Below are positions 1-9,300 of a stretch of DNA of 16,771 nt, piece after piece; the first letter of the stretch is position 1, and every line of letters begins with the position of its first letter. The notes under the pieces are model-generated. The model was not told the DNA's origin, made no database searches, and saw only the letters and a list, made by a program, of their open reading frames with translations. A program made the position numbers and the translations under genes. Source of the stretch: Candidatus Omnitrophota bacterium (lineage in GTDB: Bacteria > Omnitrophota > Gorgyraeia > 2-01-FULL-45-10); NCBI GenBank assembly GCA_030691985.1, contig JAUYDB010000050.1, positions 1 through 16,771 of the forward strand, in the 5' to 3' direction.

Positions 1-31
1 CCCTGATTTCCTAGCAAGCTATCTATAAAAA

Positions 32-78
32 GGGGTCAGACCCATTCACGGCTTAATAGACGCGTTGGGTCTGACCCC
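32..78. repeat. REP-like inverted pair with GGGTCNGACCC core
   Basis: Two 13-base arms, 32-44 (ggggtcagaccca) and 66-78 (tgggtctgacccc), are perfect reverse complements around a 21-base spacer. The match continues outward with one mismatch (ataaaa-n-gggg). Each arm is itself a near-palindrome, GGGTC-A-GACCC, so it can fold alone or as a pair, as in a REP doublet. From general knowledge, this GGGGTCAGACCC core is a widespread dispersed motif, often near REP-associated (IS200-like) tyrosine transposases; no transposase lies in this window. The right arm is followed by a T-rich stretch, so it might also end transcription of a gene to the left. Confidence 0.75.
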
Positions 79-167
79 ATTTTATCATTGTTTCATGAAA
101 CTCTGATCTGTCACACAAAAGTTAGTTTTTATTTCTGTTAAAATATAAAATAGTTAAATTTATCCTA

Positions 168-196
168 TTGACAGCACAAACAAAATGGTATATACT
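168..196 (+). promoter_or_regulatory. Sigma-70 type promoter of the first giant gene
   Basis: A perfect -35 TTGACA (168-173) and a -10 TATACT (191-196, one mismatch to TATAAT) are separated by exactly 17 bases. The bases before the -10 read TGGTA, partly like an extended -10. The region upstream (about 119-167) is very AT-rich and could act as an UP element. The predicted transcription start is near 203, giving a leader of about 140 nt before the coding start at 345. No other convincing promoter is seen in the leader. Confidence 0.75.
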
Positions 197-278
197 TTTA
201 CTACATTAACGTAAGATAATAAAAAAGTTTGATATATTAGTATTAAGCGTTGTTTAGCGAAACGTTGTAGGGAGAAGT

Positions 279-305
279 ATGCCTGGCAAATTTTATGTGT
301 TTTAA
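279..305 (+). CDS. Possible 8-residue leader peptide
   Basis: A minimal ORF reads MPGKFYVF and ends in TAA, 39 bases before the start of the giant gene. It is preceded by GGGAG (270-274), four bases before the ATG, which is a reasonable ribosome binding site though slightly close. It has no run of one amino acid and no adjoining terminator hairpin, so classical attenuation is not supported. It may be a chance ORF in AT-rich sequence; it is listed because the site is better than expected for noise. Confidence 0.2.
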   Translation: MPGKFYVF

Positions 306-331
306 AAAGATTATTTCAACTTTAAAAAGAT

Positions 332-336
332 GGAGG
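332..336 (+). promoter_or_regulatory. Ribosome binding site that fixes the start at 345
   Basis: GGAGG at 332-336 is a consensus Shine-Dalgarno site, 8 bases before the ATG at 345. An in-frame ATG at 330 overlaps this site and has no site of its own upstream, so the longer start is rejected. Starting at 345 also places the hydrophobic segment correctly for a signal peptide. Confidence 0.85.
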
Positions 337-344
337 ATAGAAGG

Positions 345-3300
345 ATGAGTTTATCGTGGGTAGTTTCGAAGATGCGCGGTAAAAATAATGTCTTTACCAA
401 GGTAGTATCCATTCTAATAATCCAATCCTTTATTTTATCAAACGTCGCGTTTGCCGAACCCGGAACCTCGAAATCTGTTACGGAAGCAAAGAGAGATTGC
501 TTCGCCCCTTCGGGGCTCGCAATGACGGTTGTGGATCCCGAAAAGGTCGTGATACCCAGGGAATTCGGCCTTGTTAAGTCTAAATTCATCGGCAATGACG
601 GAAGGCTTGTCATACACATCCAGGACGCCCATTGTAATTATGAGGCCCAGGCCAATATTGTGAAGATTCTCGAAAACCTCGTGAAGAATTATAACATTAC
701 CCTGGTATCGGTGGAAGGTGCGGACGGCGTCATAGATACATCGTGGTTCAAGGCCTTCCCGGACGAAGAGATCAGAAAAGAAGTCGCCACTTACTTCATG
801 AAGAAGGGCGAGATCACAGGGCCTGAGTTCCTCTCAATAACGAGCGACTATTCCATAAAACTATTCGGCGCGGAGACGAGGTCTTATTATATCGAGAACC
901 TCAATGCCTTCACATCGAGCTATCCATTAAAGGAAGAGACCGAGAAGTACTATAACCGGATAAAGAATGTCTTGAACCGGCTTAAAGGTTCTATATATAC
1001 CAGCGACCTTAAGGCGATGGACGCCAAATCTGATGAATACGAATCGAAGAAGATACAGTTTAACGAGTATGTCCGGTTCCTGCAGGAGATGGCAGAGAGG
1101 CAGAAGATAAGTTTGAGGGGGTACGAGAACTTCTTTAAACTTGTCAGCACCCTTATATATGAGAAGAAGATAGATTTTACAGTCACCGACAAAGAGCGCG
1201 GAACTCTGATAGATGAACTTAGCAAGAAGATATCCAAGGAGGCCCTGACCGAGCTTGTCACGCAATCCATCGCGTTCAAGGCCGGCAAGATATCGTCCGT
1301 AGAATATTACCATTACTTAAGAGGCCTTGCCATAAAGAACGGGATCGATCTGGCAAAAGACTTCCCCAATCTCTACAACTACATCATATATAATTCCGTA
1401 TATTCCAGGATTGAAAATGAGGCGCTCTTTAACGACATAAAGAAGGTGGAGGCTGATATAAAGGAAAGGCTGTTCAAAACAGAAGACCAGAGAATCCTCG
1501 AAAAGCTGTCCCGCCACGTCAATATTATCCTGGGCTTGATAAATATAAAACTGTTGAACGGCGATTTCGAATATTACGAGAAGAAGAAAGAGGAATTCTC
1601 CTACGAGGCCTTCACCGATTTCATAAAGAAGAAGACGATCCAGTACGGATTCGCTTACGAGATAGAGCCGCCGAGCGATGCGGTTGCCAACAGCATCCCG
1701 AAACTGCAGGACTTCTATTCCATAGCCCTAAAGCGCGACAAGGCCCTCGTCGATAATACCCTGAACGCGATGAAGAAAGAGAAACAGAAGCTCGTCGTGT
1801 TGATAACCGGCGGATTCCATTCCGAAGGCATCGCGAAACTTCTCGAAAAACAGGGCGTCTCTTACATGGTAGTCTGCCCATCTATAACCAAAGACGCGCC
1901 GACGCCGTATATCCAGATATTGACGAACCAGAGGACGCCGCTTGAGGATATACTCGTGAACGCCCCGACGCCCGAGACAAAGCAGGGCGGTGGGATGCTC
2001 GCGCCTTACATAATCTCCGGCGCCAAACAATTGACCAAACGAGAGATCGCCGAGATAGACAAAGCGGTCAGCAAGGTCAACGAACAAGGGCTTGCGGACA
2101 GATTGGAAGATTTTGAATATAAATGGGTCAAATCATATATAAATATATGGATTTCGCGCGCCGAGAAATTCGCGGGCAAAAGGAGTTTGTCCAGGGACAG
2201 GGAAATACTCGAGCAGGCTTTCAGGATCGCCGTGGACAGCGCAGTCGCGAAGAACAAAATATCGAGAGAGAACAGGGATCTGGTGCACCGGCTGGCAGCC
2301 GCCGCGTTCGAAGAGATTTTTAAAGCCAGAGAAACAGAATTTACTCAGCGAGTGAAGACCTCCGCCAGACGCGCCGAGCTCGAGAGAACGCGCACGGACA
2401 ATGTTGGCGGTAGTGAAACAAAATCCCCCGGCACCGGAGCCGTTAGAAGCACCGAACCTGACATCCCGTATACAGAAACAGTCGATTTCAACGAACCATA
2501 TACGCAGGAAGATGCTGTCAGGATAGGCATGGCTATAGAGGCGACAGCGAAGGCTCTGGCCAATGAGAATAAGTTGAGAGAGGTATTTGAACATCGCACC
2601 GGCGGCGTATTCGTTGTTTTGGACGACGCCGCCTATATGAAATTCGCGGCGCAATATAATGCGCCATCTGATATGATATGCCATCCCGGCACAAGGAAGA
2701 CCAGATTAGAATACGAAAAAGATCCTCGGCCGGAGACATATGGCGCAAAAGTGAAACGCTACTATTATATAAAGGAGTCCTTGTTCGACGAACTTACTGA
2801 CGAAGAGCGTCTCGTTTTTGCCATGCATGAGGAGATGCATATAAAGATTGCCTTGAAGATCATAAAAAAGGCGCCTGATGGTGAATCGGAAGAGAGGGTT
2901 ATAAACAGACAGGAAGGATGCGACATAAGGCCTATTATGGCCAGGTTCGGCAGCATCCCTCACATGGCGGACAAACTGCTGACCGATACTGCCTATGGAG
3001 ACGCGGCCATAGGGGAGATAGAACGTCTTAAGCGGAAAGGCGCCGCCGCGGAGCTTGCGGAGTTTGTCAAGAGGGTCTATCAGAGAAGGGTCTATATTGA
3101 TAAAATGAAGAGTGTGCTTACCGAAGAACCATACACAGGTTATGATGTGGTGATAATAAGTTCTACTACTGAAGGTGAGGCGGCCGAACAGGCAAAGAAT
3201 ATCAAAGCGGCATTCGCGAACGTGCGCACAAAAAACAGTGTTTTAAAAAATGAAGTGTGCGTTCTTTCGATATTAGATTCTGCGGAGGGCGGTCAGATAA

Positions 3301-6300
3301 TAGGCCAGAACAACACCTGGGATAAGGCGGTAAAGGATGCCTTTAATAAATGGGCGGAAGGAAATGATATTCTGCCGACGTTCAGAAACTTGGAAAAACT
3401 TCAGGCTCAAGGTATGGTTAAAATAGCCACTTATCATAACGGTGGCAAGGCCGAAAGGTTCTCACCCGCCGGACAGTCTTTCAACCTTTCGAGAGCGGAT
3501 CAACCTCTTGTAGGACATGTGCTGAATGCCCAGGGGAAGGCGATACCCCTTAATCTTCTTTTAGCGGTGATCTTGAGCACTTCATCCAATGCCGAGACCA
3601 ACGACGGTTCGCACCATGATGTCTATTGGACCAATCAGATAGGGTTCGGGACGAATAGAGAGATTACGCGAGGTGATTTCGCAATCTCTAAATTTGCCAT
3701 CGCCGTTCCGGAAAATCCAAACAAGAAAGACTTATTCGACTACGGCACCATTATAACATCAGAAGATGGCCGTATATTGAAATTTGTGGCAAGGGGGAGA
3801 CTTACAGAAAAAAATTACGCCACCGGCCGATATGACCCAAACCCTGACTATAAAGCTCAGCTTGACGAACTATTGGAAGCGGTTCGAGAGGGAAGGGCGT
3901 ATTTTGATTATGGCTCGTTCAGCATGACAAGAGATATGCAGGACGCCTTGTTTGTTTACTGGCGGGATGTTAAAAAGATATTCGATATGATGCGGGAAAG
4001 AGGCGGCAAGGCCGGCATTTCACGCGATCTAGATCCGATGTTCATACAGATATTGGCTCCTTTAATCAACGGCTTAATTGGTAGAGAAAGTCAGCTGGCG
4101 GATCTTCCAGATGCCGCCGGACTGGATGCGGCCGGCGACAAAGACGCTATGCTTGAAAATATTTATAATTCTTTGGTTGGCATAATGGAACCCGAATATA
4201 GGGCGGTTTTTGAAGACATACACAGAAGGGCCAAGGGGGATTTTGAAAAAGGCAACGATCAGCCGCTTCAGGCAATTTATGAGACCATAGAATTTTTTAT
4301 CAGGTACAGAGGGCGGGTTTTTAAAGATCTCAAAAAGGCGATGGGTATTATTGACTTCGGCCCTGACAGCCATTGGTTTGCCTATAAGAGGCTGCTTGAC
4401 ATGGCCAATGAGAAATTCTTTATGCTTGCCGATATCATGGGCGAGACGATGGAACTGGAGCCGAATGGAAACGATCTGAGAGCCCCGGCTGAGATCGCGG
4501 ACATTATACGAGCTGAAGACGCGAGGAGATTAAGGCGTATAAGAGACGACGCCGTTTGCGCATTCGAGGTAGACGGCCGCAAAGTTATTCTTACTTCAGA
4601 GCAGGTACGGGATGGATGGGAAGGGAACGGCGTTAAAGTAAAAGGTTCAATCGTGCAGGGTAATACCGTTCTCCTGAAGGGCTCTGCGATAATCGACAGC
4701 GTCATTAATAATTCACAGGGGAAGATTATGGCCAAGAATTCATATGTCGAATTAGCGACCGCTCCGGTGATAAATGCCAAGAACAGTATTGTGGTAAAGG
4801 CCGCTTACAAAGAGCCGATAATCGCCGATAGAGAAATAGTAGCTGACGCGTTCAGAGAGACGATACAGGATACTCGTTTTCCTAAAGGACAGACCCGCAT
4901 GAGGGCGCCTGTGGGATACGATCCGAAACCAACTGATAAGACATTGGCTGAAACGATGTCGGATAAAGTTAAGTTTGGAGATAACGCGTATTCATTCGAG
5001 GCGGTTCGGGATGAGCCTTGCGAAAGGGCGGCTAACGACGCGATCGAGGCATCTATAAGAGACAGTGTGATGAAAGACATCCGCGCCGAGATAAAGAACA
5101 GAAGGACGAAACTCGCGCTGGAAAAAGTCAAAGGTATTTTTGAGCCCGCGGCGGCAAATGCAAGGGCCGATGAAAAAACGCTTCAGGTTGCTTTATCAAA
5201 TATCAATCAATGGCTGACGGAAGACAGGTTTAAGGAATATTACGAAGCGCTTCTGGATCTGATTGACACAGCCCAAACCGACGCGAAAGTCGCCATGGAG
5301 CTTTACGATAGTTTCTGGCGGACCATTCCGTTCGGGACAGGCGGCAGGAGATATAAGATTGGGATAGGCCCTAACAGAATGAACGCGTATATGGTCGCTA
5401 TGACAGCGCAGGGGCACGTAGAATATTTGAAAAGCCAATATCCAAATGAAGTTAAAAGAGGCGACGCGGCCATAGGCGCCTGGGATATCAGGGCATTTCA
5501 TAAATATTTTGCCGAAGTAGAGTCATTGAGAAAGTATAGAGAAATCATAGAGGAGAAATGCCCGGCTCTCAAGGGTTTGTCCTCGGAAGATTTATCCAAG
5601 ATAGCGGGGCTTGTTTATGCCGGTAACGGGATCAGGTATATTCATTCAAAAGAGATGAGATCGACGCCGTGGCTCTCTTTTGCAGTAAACAGATTTAGCG
5701 ATATCGTTAAAGGCAAGCCGTTTGTAGGCGAGATAGGACCTGTCCTTAACGGTATTCAAAATGTCATGGCAGGTATTGTATTGAGCTCAAGCCACAATCC
5801 TTATGATAATAACGGGACTAAGTTTTATGAGAATAGCGGCGCTCAGGCGCCTCCTCAAATTGTGCAGAAACTCATGAATTTGGGCGACATGGTCACCGCG
5901 ATAAATTATTTCGGAGGCGATATTATTTATACCAAAGGATTGAAGGCAGCATTTGATGAGGCAGTGAAGAGCGGAACAATTACCGTTTTAGAAGGTGAAA
6001 ACCTGCGAATAATAGATAACGCGTATATAGACAGTGCCATAGAGGAGATAAAGAGTGTATATAGCGAGAAGGAATGGGACGCGTTAAAGCCATGGTTTGA
6101 AAAATTATCAGTATCGTTTAACGCCATAAACGGAACGGGCGTTACGAATGTTGTGCCTATATTAGAGAAATTAAAATTTCAGGTCTTACGAAGCAGGGGT
6201 GATGTGCCTACATGGGAATTCACCGAAGGCGACGGCAATATCCCTAATCCGGAGTTTGAGCCGACATTTAACACCGGAATGCAGATAGGCGTAAGGAGAA

Positions 6301-9300
6301 CGCTGGACGCGTTATTTACCGGCGAGCTTAAGGATGTGACCGGAATAAAATCAGTAATAGACAGCGACAACAAAGTGATTCCTATCTCTGCGCTCGAAGC
6401 GGAGAATAGAGGGCCATTTACCAGCACTGACCGGCTGCTCGAGCATGTCAGAACCTCGCGAGCCAAATTTATCCGCGGCCTTGTATTGGACGTAAATGAC
6501 GCTAATGAAGAGGCCATAAGAGTTTTCAGCCTCGAGAATAACATATGCCTATTAACGGACCCGGATGCTGATAGGGTTGGTCTCGGGATGCTTAAAGTGG
6601 AGCGCGTCGGAGGCGAGATGAGATTACACTGGGTCTCCGCCAACGACAATGACGAGGCAGGCATAGTATTATTCAGACACCGGCTTGAGAGACTGCGCGA
6701 TATGGCAAAGCGCGGAGAATTAATACGGTATATAGAAGATAGAAGAAGAGAGGAAGGCAGGGCCTTGAGTAAGAGCGGAAGATATCAACTTATAATGGTC
6801 AATACCGTCGTATCGAATACTCTTGAAAAAACCATTGCTGAAACGATATCACGGGAGATATATTCTCTTACCAATGGGATGGTCAGCGTAAAAATTATCA
6901 CGCATCACGTTGGTTTCAAATTTACAGGTGAAATTATAGACAACATATTGACGCTTCGGCTTAATGGTATTACCGGTGAGCTCATGAAGAGGGCCGGCAT
7001 AACGCCGGATAATATAGATGAATCCTTCTTCGTTATGTCTTCGGAGGAGGGTGAAGGGTCTCTGGTAGGTTATAGAGGCAGTATAGATAAAGATAGCGGC
7101 ACGACCGGCCTTGCCCTTGCCGTGTTAACGGCGGAACAGTTTGCCAAAGGCAGGACGATGTATGATTACCTTGTAGAGACATATGAGCTTTACGGATATT
7201 CAAAGACATATCTGGAGCCTATGGTCATGACGGGCGGCTATGGTTTCAAGATGATAAACGAGAAGATAATGACGCGCCTGCGTGATGAGGTTTTTCCGGC
7301 GGTGCTTAGTCCCACGCCGGAGAACGAAGGCCTGCGCAGGTGGGGCAGGTTCGTCCTTGTGAACGGGATGGACCATTATAATATTATGAAAAATTCAGCG
7401 GATTTCGCGGTCTATATAAAGTATTTACTGAGCAACGCGGATAGTTTTACGCAGCTTCTGATGTCGGAGTTAAAAATAAAACGCGAACACGAAGTTTTGA
7501 TCAGGAGGGTAATCTCAAATCCGGGCTTTATAAATGAGCTTAATAGTCTTGAAAAGATACTTCGGGATGAGTGCGGGCTGACCCCTCAAGCGGCGGCGCT
7601 TGTCAAGGGATTAATAAAGAATCCTGAAGCCAAAACGGTCATTGATAATCCATGGCTCTGGCCGCAGGCTATAAGAGAATCCGTAAATATATTGGAGTTT
7701 TACGCGATACTTCCTGATGGAACGAGGGTTACGATAGTCGCCAGGCCTTCCGGCACTGAGCCGAAACACAAGAATCTGGTCATGATTGTCGGAAACCCGC
7801 TCAAAGCCGGCGAGAAACTCGGTGATTATGTAAAGCAGATCAACAATTTGAATAGAGAAGTGATGGATGAGGTTATGATAGCCTGTTATAGCGCCTCAGA
7901 TGCCGAGTATCAATCCGGTGTCAGCGAAAAACAGGGTCTTTACAGAATAAAAGACTTGGACAAAGAAGGTTTAATGGAATTATTAAGGATAGAGCCGATA
8001 ATAATATCTTGTGAAGCCAAGCTCGCGATCTATTTTCCTCTCAGAGATTGGATTGTAGAACTTTCCAATACTATGGCGCGGCTGACAGGCCGCGATGAAT
8101 TTGAAAGTCAATACGGCAAGGCGCGGAAGAAGATAGAAGAGTACCTTATGAATTTCAAAGAGAAGAATGGCGTTGAATTTGTGGAAAGATCCGTATTGAT
8201 GAATCTGAGGCGTCACATAATCGATTTGCCGGAAGGTGTTGCCATGGACGATGACCGCGTTAAGTCCGTCTATGTGCAGGCGATCTTATGGTTCGGCAGA
8301 GATATAGGGGAGAAGCATTTTGTGAAATTACTGGAAGAGCATTGGGGGCTTAACGAAGACGTGATAAGGAACGGGATGCCTTTATTAAGCGGTCCTATCC
8401 AGCAAGTTTCGCCAGCCGCGGAAGCGACAGATACGCCGGGCAGAGGCGCCGTAAGGGCGCCTGACCAGCCGTTGTCCAATCCGCAAACGATTGTCGAAGA
8501 AGTTCCGCGAAATTTATCATATATACCCGAGCATATCGCGGCAAAGATTTTGCAAAATAGAAGCGCTGATTCCGCGGCAAATGCCGCGAGAGGCCTATTT
8601 GCTGAAAACACCTACCCGTCGGCAGGCATGTTGTGCGGGATCAGCAACATCCTTCTCGATAATCTTAAACGGGACAAGGCCCTTGCCGCTGTTCTTGCGG
8701 CATTCTTTAGAGGAATTACGGCCGGGTCAGCGGCAATGGATAGGTCGCATGCCGAAGAGGCGCGCGACCTTGGCCTGATAGCCGGCCAGGCGCTTAACAT
8801 AATATCGTGGGCCACCCGGAATATCGCAGGCGCCGAAGATATCCGGCTTACGGATAATGAGGGCGCGATGGCGAAAAGCGATAAGGGGAAGAGCTTTCTT
8901 GATAAAAGCGCGATGCCGGTTATCGTAGCGATTAAAGAAGGCGTTCCGGGCTTCCACTATAGAGGCGTCGAAGGCATCGGTAATGCCCAGGGCCTTAAGA
9001 ATAAGATGGGGGTTAATATCGCGCCGGAGGCGATATATGATAACGCGAAATTAGAAAGCGCGAGAAACAATTTCTGGTTATATTTGATGGACCATGGCTT
9101 TATGGCTGCGCCGCGGGAACTTCAGGTGATGGCCGCAAACGGGTCCATGAGCACGATACACGAAACAGCATTTCTTGCCAGCATGCTGCCGGGCTCTATC
9201 CAATATGCGAGCACAGGACCCGGGCATTTTCAGAAGACCCAGTTAGACGTAAAATACGTAACCGAAGGCCGCGGCATTCAATACAACAAGTTCTATAATG

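Larger units (their letters stand above)
203..344 (+). promoter_or_regulatory. AT-rich 5' leader of the first giant gene
   Basis: About 140 nt lie between the predicted transcription start and the coding start. I recognise no riboswitch in it. It holds one very short ORF at 279-305 with its own purine-rich site, and an 11-base direct repeat (tttaaaaagat at 301-311 and 321-331, period 20) that ends just at the ribosome binding site. Together with bases 79-167, which contain only the promoter and AT-rich sequence, this accounts for the gene-free left edge. Confidence 0.45.

Noticed and set aside
330..332. ATG 15 bases upstream as start of the first giant gene
   Set aside because: It overlaps the GGAGG site that serves the ATG at 345 and has no binding site of its own.
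203..344. Riboswitch in the leader
   Set aside because: Only very short stems (for example gttt/aaac near 250-261) and no recognisable conserved core.
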